From: Ligustrum vulgare
Lineage: Eukaryota > Streptophyta > Magnoliopsida > Lamiales > Oleaceae
Direction of reading: 5' to 3'
Assembly: GCA_963555705.1 (NCBI GenBank)
Contig: OY743179.1
Coordinates: 25,174,192-25,238,191, forward strand
DNA length: 64,000 nt
The translations under genes and the position numbers were made by a program. The notes under the pieces were generated by a model. It worked only from the letters and a program-made list of their open reading frames with translations, was not told the DNA's origin and searched no databases. Shown piece after piece: positions 21,358 through 35,288 of the stretch. Numbering within the stretch: the first letter of the stretch is position 1; the number at the start of each line of letters is the position of its first letter.

Positions 21358-21790
21358 CTATCGAGCCTTGCTTAAGCTTTTCCTCTTCCTTCGAATTCTT
21401 CTGAGTTTTTTCTTATTATAATCCGTGTTTGTAAGACAGTCAGCCACTTTATTTCCTTTTCTCCAAATGTGGATAAAAATAATATTTTTTGGTGGATTTA
21501 TGATGGACAATGGCTTCATGATATGTTGAATCTTCCATAGACCCTTATCTTCCATTTTAATGAGACCAATTCCAACCTTAGAATATGATTCCACCCAGAT
21601 GATAGGGTACTTTAACTCCTAATAGATTTGTAAACCTTTCACAATTGCCTTGAGCTTAACCTCTAATATAGTAGCCTCACCATAATACTCGTAGAAACCC
21701 AAAATGATATCTCCTTTATGATTTCTGATAACCCTTCCTCCTGCAGTAAATTTATTCATTTTCAAGCTCCCATCACAATTAGGTGTTTAT
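21358..21790 (-). pseudogene. LINE-type RNase H relic
   Basis: Reading the minus strand gives a DGSLKMNKFTAGGRVIRNH-type start, GEATILEVKLKAIVKGLQIY, WVESYSKVGIGLI and FIHIWRKGNKVADCLTN, the usual order of the RNase H domain at the end of plant L1-like LINE polyproteins. A stop interrupts it after GLQIY. The catalytic pattern is incomplete. Confidence 0.7.
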
Positions 21791-21865
21791 GAGCATTTGA
21801 TTATGTGATTTAATTCAAATAAAATTCAATTTCATTAATAATAATATTAATATCTAATCTTAATA

Positions 21866-21867
<2 letters not shown>

Positions 21868-21927
<60 letters not shown>
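21868..21927. repeat. (ATT)n microsatellite
   Basis: About 19 uninterrupted ATT units. Confidence 0.95.
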
Positions 21928-21928
<1 letters not shown>

Positions 21929-22007
21929 AATAGAATAACTGTCACCAAAATCTGCACACAGTTTCCCGTCAAAATAAATTTCTAAATCTTGAAATTTTTA
22001 CAAATTA

Positions 22008-22009
<2 letters not shown>

Positions 22010-22072
<63 letters not shown>
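22010..22072. repeat. (AT)n microsatellite
   Basis: About 30 AT units immediately before the left member of a ~230-bp direct repeat. Confidence 0.95.
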
Positions 22073-22074
<2 letters not shown>

Positions 22075-22084
22075 CCAAATATTA

Positions 22085-22325
22085 TGGTACATGTACCATT
22101 AATGGCATTAGTATTGACACTCACGCTATGCTGTTAATAGCATCAATATTTTTTTTAATTTATAAACTATTTTTTTTATAATAATTATTATTTTTTTGAC
22201 AATTATTGTATTATTTTGAAATCGAAAAATATGTAATATGGATGTCAAATCGAAAATCTCAATGAGAAATTTAATTCAAGCTAATAAGTGAAAGTAAACA
22301 CTAAATATATTGTGTTAAATATCTT
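22085..22325 (+). repeat. Left member of direct repeat flanking a LINE relic
   Basis: The sequence from CATTAATGGCATTAG through TTTAATTCAAGCTAA to TAAATATATTG recurs at 24500-24730 in the same orientation with substitutions and small indels. Confidence 0.75.
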
Positions 22326-22334
22326 ATCAAATAT

Positions 22335-24302
22335 TTCATTATTGCTGCTGATTACTTCTCTCGTCTACTCATAGTGCAGTTTGAGAGGTTCCCTAATATG
22401 GCTTTTCGACACGGAGGTGCTATTACTATATCGCATCTGTCATTTGCTAATGATATGATCATCTTTGCCAACGGACAAAAATAATCTATTAGGAGGGTTT
22501 TTGAGTATTTGGAGCATTATGAGGGGTTTTTTTTTGGCCAGTTGGTGAACAGGGATATGAGTGGACTTATCCTTCCTAGACGGGGCTTCTACTAGTCAGA
22601 TTAGACGGATTGAGCATTTCGCGGGTTTCAGACACCAACAGCAGCCGTTCAGTTACTTGGGGGGTCCCTTTGTATAAGGGGGCCAAACGGTCATTTCTTT
22701 ATGATGACCTTATTTGGAAGGTCAGGAGCAGGATTTCTGGATGGGCATCACGACTGCTTTCCCCTGGAGGACGCATTACTTTGATTAGATCAGTCTTCGG
22801 CTCTATCCCATTATACCTTCTTCAGATCATGCAGCCTCCTAAGGCTGTTCTGAAGAAGCTCGAGAGCATCTTTGCACGATTCCTCTGGGACTCCAGGGAT
22901 CATGCGCATCGATTATATTAGAGAAGATGGAAGGATCTATGCCTTCCTACTGAGGAGGGGGGGGGGACTTGGATTCAGACCGTTACAGGACACTGTGGAT
23001 ACTTTCTCGTTGAAGCTTTGGTGGTTCTTTCATTCCCAGATATCTCTGTGGGCACAATTTTTACTTGGGAAATACTGCATTGGGACACATCATTCACTTG
23101 CTTCTATCCCACATTTAGCCTTTCCAACTTGGAAGAGGTTGAAGAGGGCAGGATCACGGGCTAAGCCACATATTGAGTGGCACCTTGGAGCTAGACGGAT
23201 ATTCTTCGGGTATGATTGTTGGATGGGGGATATCACATTGGCTGCACGCTTTCCTGATAGGCTCCATACATCGGAAAGGGTGCAAGATTTCTTTGATGAC
23301 ACTGGATGGGATTTTGGCAAACTCCTTCAGATCCTTCCTCCAGCTATGGCAGAGCAGATTAGGGCTATTCCTTTGTGTGCTGAGGTCCCTGATCATATTG
23401 GAGAGACACATCAGATGGTATATTTGCTACCAAGTCAGCTTGGCAGTTGGTGAGTATAGGATGCCAGCCACAGGACTCTTATCGCTTGATTTGGACTTCT
23501 ATTTTATCTGTTACTGTCTCATTCTTCATTTGGAGGCTATGACAAGGGCTCATCCATGGTGACATATTAATACGGAGGCAGATTGGATGTCATTTAGCAT
23601 CACGCTATCAATGTTGCTCGCATATTGAGACTTTGACGCACATCTTTACAAGCAGTCCTATCTCAGATCATGTTTGGAGATTTCATTCCTTCACATTGGG
23701 TGGCTCATCAGACAGCAGCATTTGCGTGAGGATACTGCTACTGCCCCACTATTTGGTATTACTCTTGCTATTTCTACCCCTCCAACCCCCCCCCCCCATT
23801 TTGGTTCTTTGGCGCATTCCATCATTGGGAGCATACAAGCTTAACACTGATGGTTGCGTCAAGGATGTCTCTGCTAGTGGAGGGGGTATCATCAGAGATC
23901 ATGATGGACAGTGTATCAGCGCATTCTTAGCTTTCTATAAAGACTGCTTTATATTAGACACAGAGTTGTCAGCTATCCTTGAGGGGATAATTCTTGCTCG
24001 CAGACTGAGTATCACTTCTATTTGGATTGAGTCTGACTCTAAAGTGGCCATTCATTGCATCACCCCGGACGAGCAGGCCTGGGCAGATTCGGGGGATTCG
24101 TAGACAGATCAGGGATATTCTTCATCTGGACAGGGACGCTATCTCTCACATTTATCGTGAGGCTAATTAAGTTGTTGATTCACTTGCTTCTGAGGGATGG
24201 GACTCAAGAGTTTATCGAGAGAATGGACCACAGGATCTACCACGCAGCATCAGGGCACTTCTACAGATTGATATACATGGACTTCCCAACTTTAGAGGAT
24301 TA
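22335..24302 (+). pseudogene. L1-like LINE relic: reverse transcriptase end, RNase H
   Basis: The frames give, in order: the end of an L1-type reverse transcriptase (GAITISHLSFANDMIIF, with the catalytic dipeptide decayed from DD to ND), the downstream YLG(V)PLYKGAKRSFLYDDL and SGWASRLLSPGGRITLI segments, a GLGFRPLQDTVDTFSLKLWW region, a WHLGARRIFFGYDCWMGD region, and an RNase H domain (YKLNTDGCVKDVSASGGGII...ELSAILEGIILARRLSI...WIESDSK) ending ASEGWDSRVYREN. Several frameshifts and stops break it. It is 5' truncated and inactive. Confidence 0.85.
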
Positions 24303-24499
24303 TAGTCTAGTTTTTATCTTTTATTCTTTTGATGTACAGGGCATATTTTTCCCCTTTTATTTCTTCCACTTCATTTTTTATCAGTTGCTACATTTCCTTT
24401 ATCTTGGAGGTCAAGTCTATGTCCCCCTCCTTCCATATATTATTTAATTTTAATGTTAGCTCCTGATACACACGAGAATAAATTGTAAACGGTTCAACC

Positions 24500-24730
24500 T
24501 ATTAAAAAATGACATTAGCATTGGCATTTGTGCTGTGCTATTAATGGCATCAATATGTTATTTTTTTAATGTATAAACTATTTTTATAATAATTATAATT
24601 ATTTATAATTATTTTATTATTTTGAAGTTGAAAAACATGTAATATGGAATTCAATTCAAAAATTTCAATGAAAAATTTAATTCAAGCTAACAAGTCTGAG
24701 CAAACAGTAAATATATTGTTAGTAAAATTG
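24500..24730 (+). repeat. Right member of direct repeat flanking a LINE relic
   Basis: Matches 22085-22325 and is followed by (TA)n, whereas the left copy is preceded by (AT)n. Confidence 0.75.
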
Positions 24731-24768
24731 TCTCATAGTAAAATTGTCTCAAAGGTCAAAGGTAAAAG

Positions 24769-24838
<70 letters not shown>
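24769..24838. repeat. (TA)n microsatellite
   Basis: About 34 uninterrupted dinucleotide units. Confidence 0.95.
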
Positions 24839-24840
<2 letters not shown>

Positions 24841-26445
24841 CTTTTCTTCAATATCTCATTCATTAAAAATTATATCATTTAAGTCTAATAAAACTATAAA
24901 TAATTTGTTAACTATATTTAATTTAGTCATAAATAATTAATTTCAATACGAATTCTTTTTCTTATCAAATTAAAAAAAAAAAAAAAATACAAATTTCAGA
25001 AGAAAATTCAATTAAGTTGTGTTGATATTTACAACTTAAAATTTCGATCAATTTATTCATCATTTTGATATTATTTTTAATTTATTTACTGATTATGTTC
25101 ATTGTTTATTTCTAATTATAAACTTAAATAACTTCAACATGCAGAATATATATTACAGATTTTAACAAATAGTTCATATAGTTTTTATTAAACAATTGAT
25201 CGATCATCAATTTTTATTCAAGTATTAAAATAATAATGTAATAATATAAATAAAGAAATTGTTAATATGAAGAAATAAAAACAAATTCATGTAACCATAT
25301 TTATTAAAATTAATAATTAATTTTTTAGGAAAACACTTGAAATTAATAATTAATGCTTAAAAAATCAAAATATACCAAAAAATCCTATCTTACATATCTT
25401 TTCGGGAATAATATGATGAAGAAAAATATATAAAAAGAAAAATGTCGGTCTTAAGGAGAATATGTAAGTTGAGTCTTCCAACTGTATTGTATGAGCTTAA
25501 TTTTGTTGTTCAAAAAATATTTAAAAAAGAAAACTTTATTATTGAACATTAAATCTAAAAATCAATTTGATATATTTGTGGTATACACGCTAAAACACTT
25601 AATTCATAACTCATTTCCTTACAAAAATAGTAAAATAATTCATTGGTCTGAAATTTTATTATAATATTAAAATAATAATTATATGTTCTAAAAAAATTGT
25701 AATACTTTTTTTTTTAAAATTTTATTAACATATATAGCCCATGTTTGGCAATTGGCCTCCTTTAAATATTTAACAAATTTTTCTCTTTCTCCTTTTCAAC
25801 CACACATTTATCGATAAAATAATATTCAACATAAACTCAAAATATATTCAGTACAATTTAACAACATATTCTCATAAAAATCACTATTAATTTCAAATAA
25901 ACTTTTTTTAAACAACATCAAATTGGGGCATAGTCAAAAACTCATTATATATATTTTATTTAGATTTTCATTAATAATTTTCTTTTTTTAATTTTTTGAC
26001 AGATAATTAAATATGCATTTAATTATATTCAATTAAATGCATCGCACTTAAAAAATAATAATTATGCAAAAGGTCTCTTGGGTTGAATTTTACTTTTATG
26101 CATCGCAAATTTTGAGATTGATTTTCACTTTCATCCATCGTCAATATTGTTTAATTTGTGCATTCATTTAAATATAGGACAACATATATTTAATTTGGTG
26201 CAATTACTTTATTTTATGTAAATTATAATATTTTGAGGGTTGTTATTTCTATTCATGGTAGTAAAAAAATATTTTGACAAATTTTTTTATTTATTTTATG
26301 CAAAAATTGTATTATTTAATTTAAGTTTAAGTAATTGTTTAAAATATATTTTGTCTATTACAACTTTCGTGCATCACAAAGGTGTGGACAACTACAAACT
26401 GTACGAACATTTTTTTTTTATTATCAAATCACGATTTTATTAATC
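24841..26445. other. Very AT-rich stretch without gene
   Basis: No coding region longer than random expectation. 25735-25935 begins with GTTTGGCAATTGGCCTCC and ends with AAATTGGGGCATAG, perhaps a small MITE, but the ends do not pair well. Confidence 0.4.
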
Positions 26446-27190
26446 CGAAGTCTCCTCCCGAATAAAAGAGGAGATAAATAGTATAATACAATCAATTCAG
26501 TAATTGGAATCTACTACGTTAGACACATAAGCTGCGAGGTTATGGGCCATAATATTCCTATCTCGGGGAATATAATGACAAGAGTCACACCTCACAATAC
26601 GCCATAATTCAACAATATCATATAAAAGACAAGCATAAGGACAAAGAAGAACCATTATTCAGAGTTTGTATAACCTGAAGGGAGTCCGTCTCTACCCGTA
26701 CCACTTCCATGGCTCTATCAGCTGTGATTTCAAGACCTTGACAGATAGTCATTGCCTACGCAATCTCCGACAAGGACCCTTTAACCTTTACTGAGTAAGC
26801 AGCCATAACAGTCCCCTCGTCATTCCGAAAAACTCCACCCAAGCCCACGAACCCAACTTCCTCTTGAACCGCAGCATCACAGGAAAGACTAATTCCATTT
26901 TGGGCTATAATACCAGACTTCCATCACTCCTTTCGCCCCTTTCTGCTTCCATCCTGATTTGTTATCTGATGTTCCATTCGACCAGCAACCTTGTAGCATT
27001 CCAGGCAGGACAAAGCAGCTTCAACACTATGCTCTGTGGACTGTGGTTATAGTTACATTATGATGAAGAACATCATTTCTGTGCTGCCAAATAGCCCATA
27101 ATAAGGAGCAGAATTCCTCGACTTTTTCCACTGGATATTGAGCTCGAACCAGCAATAGACAGTCAGTCAACAATATCACCTGACAGGAAA
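26446..27190 (-). pseudogene. LINE-type RNase H relic
   Basis: On the minus strand the order is EFCSLLWAIWQHRNDVLH, then EEVGFVGLGGVFRNDEGTV, MAAYSVKVKGSLSE, AMTICQGLEITADRA and VVRVETDSLQVIQTL, a standard plant LINE RNase H domain with its upstream W-x-IW-x-RN motif. Stops and frameshifts are present. It abuts the start of segmental-duplication copy B. Confidence 0.75.
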
Positions 27191-27202
27191 CTTATGAAAA
27201 AC

Positions 27203-27429
27203 GGACGAAACAATAAATTTTGTAAAATCTTGAATGGGAAGTGGAGAATAACTAGCCACTACTTTTTTGGAAGTTTCATTATCACAAATCGTGCATTGTC
27301 ACTACTATTATAATTCATTAATTCAACCACCCAAGTAAATCTAAAAATTGGAAATAAATGAGAAAAATTATTTATTTGATTGCTGACAATTGACGAATTG
27401 GAATTAAAAGATTCCAGAATCTCATTTGC

Positions 27430-27476
<47 letters not shown>

Positions 27477-27551
27477 AGATATAGATTTTTTTTTCATTGT
27501 TCATTTTTAACAACACATTCTTTAAAAACTCATTTTTAGAATTCCACATAC
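27203..27551. repeat. Segmental duplication copy B, part 1
   Basis: Matches 17450-17755. It ends at CATAC, the 5-bp target of the copia-like insertion; copy A reads CACATACTATT without interruption. Contains an (AT)n run at 27432-27472 not present at that length in copy A. Confidence 0.85.
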
Positions 27552-27725
27552 TGTTATAAATATTATCTTGTATTGATGAATGATAATTATACCCCTGTAA
27601 CCCTAAACATTATTATTTTGTATATCTCTAATCTCCCCCATACATATGGGGCTCTGGTTCATAACAAAATATATAAGTTTGTTGGCCTCTTTATTTCATC
27701 TCTCTTTTCTCTCTAGCTTATTACA
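27552..27725 (+). repeat. 5' LTR of the copia-like element
   Basis: 174 bp, about 85-90% identical by eye to 44490-44662. It is followed by TGTTATCAGTACGAGCCTCT, a mutated family primer region. Confidence 0.85.
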
Positions 27726-28357
27726 TGTTATCAGTACGAGCCTCTATTAAAATGAGTTAGAAAAATTTCTCAAAATCTTACATATCAAAATATTAATTAG
27801 AAGCACCTTGGTGGTTCAAATTGAAAATAGTTTCCCATTACTGGATGAGATAATTTGTCAGTATCATTGAACATTTATACAGCCTCGGTAGTTCAGATTC
27901 CATTCGGAGGGATGTAAAAGATTTTATGGGTGTATTTATTAATTATTATATTACGTTGTTACTCTTGAAGTAGTACAATAATATATTAATATTCCAGAAG
28001 AATATTAATCACAAATTTGTCCCTTACAAATTTATTGATGTTATTGTGTTGTTGTTCCTGAAATAGCGCAACAGTATATATATTAATAGTCCAGAAGAAT
28101 ATTAGTTTTAGATTTGTTAATTACAAGTATTATTGCTATTATTGATTTAAATTAATAATTCATTATGTTGTTAATCCTAAAGTAGCACAACGGATAAATA
28201 ACATTCCAGAAGAATACTAACCATACAATTGTATATTATAAATAATTTGTTATTGCTCCTGAATTAGCAAAATATTATAATTAGTATTTCAGAAGAATAT
28301 TATTTTCTCATGAAGAGTATAAATTATAATTTTCAATATTAGAAGAGTATTGATTTA

Positions 28358-28536
28358 TTATTTTTGAAGAATCGAAATAAGTTCGGTAGCGGAAGAAGAC
28401 ATATCTTGTTTCAGCACATTAATTTTCATTCTAAAAGGTACTGAAAATTTGTCATTGTCCCTTTTTGCATATACCATTAAATTTGCTTTTGATCTTTCAA
28501 TCCTTTCACTGGCAATCACTACGTTATTTTGAATTC
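28358..28536 (-). other. Unrecognised short frame cut by an LTR
   Basis: A minus-strand frame (SERIERSKANLMVYAKRD and KFSVPFRMKINVLK) is interrupted at 28536 by the Athila-type LTR. I do not recognise it; it might be part of a captured gene or chance. Confidence 0.2.
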
Positions 28537-30049
28537 TGTTCACCGATATCTCGCAATATCCCCGCAAGTGTATGGGTCGTGAGAAGTAATAAAATGGACA
28601 TTAGAGTCCGAATTATCGTCCCACGGAGACTGTTATTAATTATCGAAATATGTTAGTTCTAAACCTTATTTGAACGGACAAAATAATTTGAGATTTTGAA
28701 CTAAAACTAAGAAAATAATTAAAGAATTAAATTGTAAAATCTGTTTTGTCTTAAAAAATGATTGTAAAGTAGTTGAGATTCACGATTTTACCTAACTAAT
28801 TAAATCAATTCCAATTCCAGTTTTATTTAGTAAATATGCATTCGGTCGAATTCACTAATGTATATTGAAATTTCTCTCTCGAATTTAAATCAATTCTACC
28901 TAAATAAGTCAACCGTGTATCTCTACAGAGGGTCCGAATATTTCTTATCTACATACATAACACGCAAGAACTTACACACGACCGCAATAATAACAAGAGT
29001 ATAATTCTATCTCTCGTTCAATTACCGGATTTATTACCACGTTTTAAATTATTAACTCACCTCTCGGGTTATGAAAATAACTCAATATATCATGAATTGG
29101 TGATCAAGCAACTCAAGCATTAAGAACAATAATAAATCAATACACGCAACAAAATATTAAAACTATGTAATTTGAATTTAAAATAATATAACTAGGCTAC
29201 ATTGTTCATTCCAACATTAAATTTAGTTACACATCATTAATAAAGAACAATAACAATAAAAATTAGCGTTCATTGAAAATAATATAAAGAACGGAAATCT
29301 TGCACCAAGTTTTATTCTTCAATTATCTTCAATTCACGCCCCTTTGCGATGCATGATCCTCCAAGAATTTGATGTTGAGTTCTCCATTGTAGCTTGTTCT
29401 ATGGAGAGGCAAAGGTTTCGATTTCGTGCCTCTTATGTTCTATATATAGGTGTTGGAGAGAGCTAGGTCAAAAGAGAAAAAAATCAGATAAAAATTGCAG
29501 AAAAAGCCCATATCGCGGCCTAGCAGACAGCTGCGCGATCGCGTGGTTTAAAACCTAGCGATCGCGTAGCTGACAATAAAATTCTCGAGTTATGAATTCA
29601 AGGAATTGCACGATCGCGCAGTAGGAATCCGGTGATCCCGTGATGTGCAATTTCCATCTTTTATTGGCTGTTTAAGTCTGTCCCTGACTTCTAATTGCAC
29701 ATTCAGTCCTCAACTTCTAATTTTTGCGATTTAGTCCTCAAACTTTGGAATCTTCTCAATTTGCTCTTTTCAGCTTTTAATTCCTTCAATTAGGTCCTCC
29801 TACTTCTGATTCGTTCACTTTGGCACCATGTACATTTCCCGATTGACGTCACAAACTTCTCAATTGCTCATTTTAGCTCCAATAAGTATCAAATTATGCA
29901 TTTTTCCCATTGTTTGCTTCATTCTTCGCCATTTTGGGATATTTTCTACAAAGTATCAAATAAACACAAATTAAATAGCATATACTCTAAAACAAAAATA
30001 AATTATTCTAATTTAGACATATAAATAAGTGTATAAAATACACTTATCA
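28537..30049 (-). repeat. 3' LTR of the Athila-type element
   Basis: 1,513 bp, TG...CA. On the minus strand it begins TGATAAGTGTATTTT, next to the polypurine tract TTTGGGGGTATT (30050-30061). It contains a cluster of GCGATCGC-type palindromes at 29525-29645. Confidence 0.88.
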
Positions 30050-32738
30050 AATACCCCCAAACTAGAACTATTGTTCGTTCTCGAACAATGTAAAACTGAA
30101 CTGATAACTCAAAATAACAAAATGCAATTGTTTTTTTTTTTGTGTGTGTGTCAACATGTTTACCAAATGCCTCAATAGTCCAAATCAATTCATACTTTCA
30201 GCAAGAGATATGAACAACGTAGCTAAATAATTTTCAGTTATCTCATGACAGATTTTCAAGTGTGTGTGTGAATAGCCAAAGTCAAACTCCTACTCATTCA
30301 AAGGATATACTTAACATAGTGTAACTTGTTATGTACATTCCAGCCCGAATCCCATGTGGTCCCCTAATGAATCTAATTATTTCCTTGCATCGCTCATGGG
30401 TGATCACACCTTACTACTTTTCTCTCACATCCCTGATTTATCTATAGTGGTTTCTAAAAATGTTCTTTGCTTTTTCCACACAAGATAATCAGAATTAGAA
30501 GTATGCATGCACAACTGGTCAAAGGTAAGTACTTCCCAATTCTACAACTTCAGTCTCTACAATTTCAGTCAACTAAGCTTATACCATGTAATTTTTTTTA
30601 TGCACGACTTTTTCTATTTTAATGTCCCTGTCTTTTATCATCTTTTTGCAGAACTTTTCATACTTGCTTTCTAGATGACCCCTGTAGCGAGCTTTAAGTC
30701 GGTTGCTTCCAAACCAGACGACTTTAGGGCACCAGGTTCAGAGAACCCCTCAGACTTAATTACCCGAGTCATAAAGGCTTAAGCAGAAAAGTTAAAGATG
30801 TTTTATTGTCTTATGTATCAGTCCACTCTCCGTACTTGCTTTCTAGATGACCCTTGTAGCGAGTTTTAGGTCGGTGACTCCCAAACCAGACGGCTTTAGG
30901 GCACTAGGTTCAGAGAACCCCCTAAACTTAATTACCCGAGTCAAAAAAGCATTTGAAGAGTAGAATAAGACCTTCAACATTTTTTTGTTTTTATACTGGA
31001 TATGGTTTATACTCACTGACCAAACTGTCTAAACTAAAGTGCAAAATCAAGAATCACAGGCCTCCAACCCATCAATACTTGCCCATTCTGATTTAGGGAT
31101 GGATGTCTAATGATCTAAGTTAAGGGATTAACAAGTCATACCTAAGTTCAAGTTACATAAAACTTGCCTTACATGTGTTAAACAAAATCCCTTACACAAG
31201 CAATAATCCAACACTGGCAATGTGCGCAATGAATATAAAATCTAGCAAAACATAACTAGTTCAAAATAATATTGTCCAATTTTCAAGCCTAAGCACAAAT
31301 TGATTCATACTATATCCTAGGCAATAAATAAGTTAACACAAATTTTCAAATTTTTTTCAATTTTTTTTTTTTAATCACAGTAAAATCAAATGGGAACATA
31401 GAATGAATATCATGAATATGGAAGCAATTTGCATGAGTGAGATTTTTCACCCCCAAACAAGAAAGAAACATTGTCCTCAATATTTGTCAAAAAGAATTAA
31501 AAATGTAAAACCAGACAAAGGAGAGAGAACGAGAACTTCTCAGGTGCAATGGGGAAATGGAGATGCTTTGTTGCCTTGATGCTTTCATTTGAAATGCTTT
31601 TGGATGAAATTGGACCATTTTCTTGTTTTTCCCGACTTGGTTTGAGGTGTCTTGATTTGTCTTTACCTTGCAAATAAGAGATAAGTAACATTAGAAGTCA
31701 TAAACACCAATAAGAAATAATGGAAGTTCAGTACCACAACCCCAAACTAAAGTTAAAGCAAAATTTTGAATTTTCAAAATTTGTCGACCACACATATTCA
31801 AGCCTTGACATCGCCTAGCAAAACACAATTTTTTCAGAGCCATATTTTGATATGTTAAAGTTCACAGTATGGTTGACAACATATTAAAAATGCAGCTCAT
31901 TTGATGATCAACAGGGTCATGAAAAGCTATGGAGAAGTAAGTGACGTGAAGTAGTTTTTAGGTGCAATAGCCTGCAGTGACCTTGCAATGGGGCTGCCAT
32001 GGTGCTAAATTTGTTTTCATGAGTTTCGTGCAATGAAGTGAACTAATTCATGAACTAAACACACATAATCAATGATAAGCACAAAAATTTCTTAGTGGCT
32101 TATCATCAAACACTTCATGTGCATTGTACAAATCAAGGGATATGCATAACTTGGGGAGTATGGATGAACCCAAAATTTTTTTACCTATCAAAACACAATC
32201 CAAATTCTCCAACAACTCTCCTAAGCCCATACTTCACAACTCCATAATTTGCATCTCATAAATTCAAAGAAACTCTAACAATTTTGAATGAATTTGAAGC
32301 AAAGTGAAGAATTCATACCTTTGATTGAGTTGTTAAGATGATAAAAGCCATGTTATTTGATGCAACAAAGTGTTGATGATATACATACAAGATGTAAGAC
32401 CAAATTTGAAATGAACGGGGGAGATAAAACGAGTTTGGGAAATTAAAAATGAAAGAATGAAGTAAAGCACTTAAACGACCGATATTGCTCCCAGATTGAC
32501 CACGCGATCGCTTGGTTTTAACACTAGTGATCGTGCAGTTAATTACTGTAGCATTGTATTTTCAAAAACGCCATTGCGCGATCGCGCAATAGGACCACCG
32601 AGCGATCGCTTGGTATTCCGATTAGTTTCCAAATTTCATTTTTTTTATGAAATTAATCCTTGCTTTTACCCCCTAATCACCTCATGATTTGTGCAATGAT
32701 CTTCCAATCATGAACTTCATGAACTAAGCTAATGTGTG
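30050..32738 (-). other. 3' noncoding region of the Athila-type element
   Basis: No gene. Two ~170-bp repeats (around 30655-30785 and 30825-30955) share TTGCTTTCTAGATGACCC, GTAGCGAG and GGTTCAGAGAACCCC. The motif TTTTTCACCCCCAAAC near 31442 and a second GCGATCGC palindrome module at 32495-32620 are also present. Confidence 0.7.
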
Positions 32739-35288
32739 TGTAGCGACCGAGAAATTTTCATGACTTATTTAAATAAGTATTATTTTTTTAAAATGTGTCG
32801 CTACGACTTTGTCCATTTATTTTAAACACGTGTTCGTCTAGCCAACGAAGTAAAAATTATATTTTAAATTTATCTTAGTCAAATTCCAGTTCCATTAAAG
32901 TGAATCATTTTCATTATTTATTCCCAAGTCCAGATTTCAATTTTTAATAGATTATCCAAATTATTTGATTTTATGTCCAAGTCCCTTATTTATTTTAAAA
33001 TTCAATTTTCAATTTATGGGATTCAAATTATTTTTTAAGTCCAACATGCTTTAAATCCCCAATTCATGTTCCAATTCAAATTTCCCCCAATCAGAAGGCT
33101 GCCCTAATCTTCCATTTTCAGCCCACCAATCCATCACACTTACAGCAATTCCAGCTTCTGCATTCCATTTTTTTCTCATACGTTTTTCCTTATCTTCCTT
33201 CTTTCCAAAAAGCCCAAAATTTCAATCATCCATAATCTAATCCATCTCCATAGATAATTCCCACAATTTTTCCTAAACCAGAATCTGTCTCCAAATTTCC
33301 AAAATGAGATACAGATCAATACTTAATTTCTTCCCAATTACCACAGTCATGCACATGTCTCTTTGGTAAAAATTCTGCTTACCATAATTCTACCACATTT
33401 AGTTTCAATTTTCATAAATTAATATTGATCTTCCATGCTTTCCTCTAATTTACCAAAACATGATGCACAGCTAACATAATATTAACTCCTATTCCCCTCA
33501 CGTTCACCAGACACACGCAACTTTCAGTAAGTATTCCCCCTCTCAACCATGGAACGATCACCATATTGAAACCACAATCCGTAGCCAAAACTGCCAATCC
33601 CACAGCCACCACCAGCCTCAACTCCACATCCAAACTCATTTAATGACCAACCCAATAGTCGAACCTTACCAACGAACTACCATCAATCTGCCATTCAATA
33701 AAAACGAGACCAACATCACGAGCCAACCCCATTCGAACAGTCCGCACAAATCAACCACCCCGACTGCATCGCCATGCCCAATCTCCATAGTCTTTGCTGT
33801 CCAATTCCACAACCTGCACAAATCGAAACACCATTTCCCATAACCACAAACGCCACCAGCCACCACTGCTCGCAACTCCAAAGCCACCGCCTCTCTCTCA
33901 AATCGCGATCGTCACCACCCATCAATCGATCGCCACTGCCTCTATAGCCCTACTCCAAATTCGTATCATCAACACCGAACAAACCAACAAAACCCAAAAT
34001 CAAACAAAAACCATAAAACTTACCTCAACAATGGTCGGAATTCCTTCGCCGGAAAACCCATGAATCCGATCCTTCAAGCCTCGGTTTCGCACCCCAAACC
34101 GCACCCCAAAAAGGCCATACACTCCTCCTCTTCACACGCCCATTACCGCCACCACGAGACGGCGGCTCTGACGCCGGTTTCCCATCGGCGACGCGGACCA
34201 AGAGAGGAAAGGGCGGAGCCCCTCCTTGTCGCCTCTCTCGGTCCCCTTCTCTCTCTCAATACTGATTTTGAGAGAGAGAAATGTGAAATGTTATATTTTT
34301 ATTTTGTTGAAATTGCTTTTAAGCCCCAAAACTTTGAAAAGTGTCTATTTCAGTCCCTTGTTTTAGAAGTCCTTTAATTTAATGCCTACACTTTTGAAAT
34401 GAGTTAATCGAGCCCTAGCATTTTAAAATCCTATGATTCAGCCCACTAATTTCGAAAAGTCCATCTCAGCCCCTACACTTTTAAAATTCATACTTTCTTT
34501 AAAATTTCAATTCAACCCCTAAACTCTATTTTAATCACTTTAATATTTCAATTTTCAAAATACTAAATTAATTTATTCTTTTGGCTAGGCGATACATTTG
34601 GTGATTTAGAAGATTGACGTGATTTCAGTTTTACTTTCAAACTCGTGATTTAAGGTAAACTCGCCTCCACTAATTAGTTTAAATTATAATTTACGTGTCT
34701 TATGTGAAATTACGTGGTTTATATGCTTTGATGCATGAGACGAGAAAATAATATCTTTTATGAGATAAGATGAGAAATGATGTTATGCATAACTTACTTG
34801 CTTAAATGCATGAGACGAGACTACCCACACCCTATGATTTTTAAAGAGCCTTTGATTTTATTAAAATAGCCTATGATGATGATGATGTCACTGTATGATT
34901 GCATAATTACATGTTAAATTATTTTGTAAATTAATTATTTGCGATGAGTCTACTGAGTATTTATTTCGAAATGCTCATTCCATTTTTATCAGTTTTTGCA
35001 GATCTTGGAAATGGCGGCGAATGAAATGGAAGAGCTGGCAAAATTAAATAAATGACGATTTTATTAGACAATTTTATGAATGTAAATCGTTAAATTATTT
35101 ATCGCTAATTTCATTTAAATAATTGGGATTAAATTTTTATGAATTGTTCTATATTTAAATTAATTAAGTTTCCGCTGAAGTTTTCAAATGATGAATGTGA
35201 TGCTTTGAATTAAATTTATTTTCCGCAATAAAGTCAATATTAAAGGACGAAGTGGCGTCCCGGGTTTCACGAAATTCGGGGCGTTACA
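32739..35288. mobile_element. Solo LTR, chromovirus (Tekay/Del)-like
   Basis: Starts TGTAGCGACCGAGAAATTT and ends GAAATTCGGGGCGTTACA, inverted ends typical of long plant Ty3/gypsy chromovirus LTRs. It is flanked by GTGTG at 32734-32738 and 35289-35293. No primer site or polypurine tract occurs inside. The 2,550-bp length fits Tekay/Del LTRs. The GC-richer middle (33440-34260) has overlapping open frames on both strands that I do not consider genes. Confidence 0.65.

Noticed and set aside
33445..34377. Several overlapping open frames on both strands
   Set aside because: They lie in the GC-richer middle of a solo LTR, overlap each other in all frames and show no family motif.
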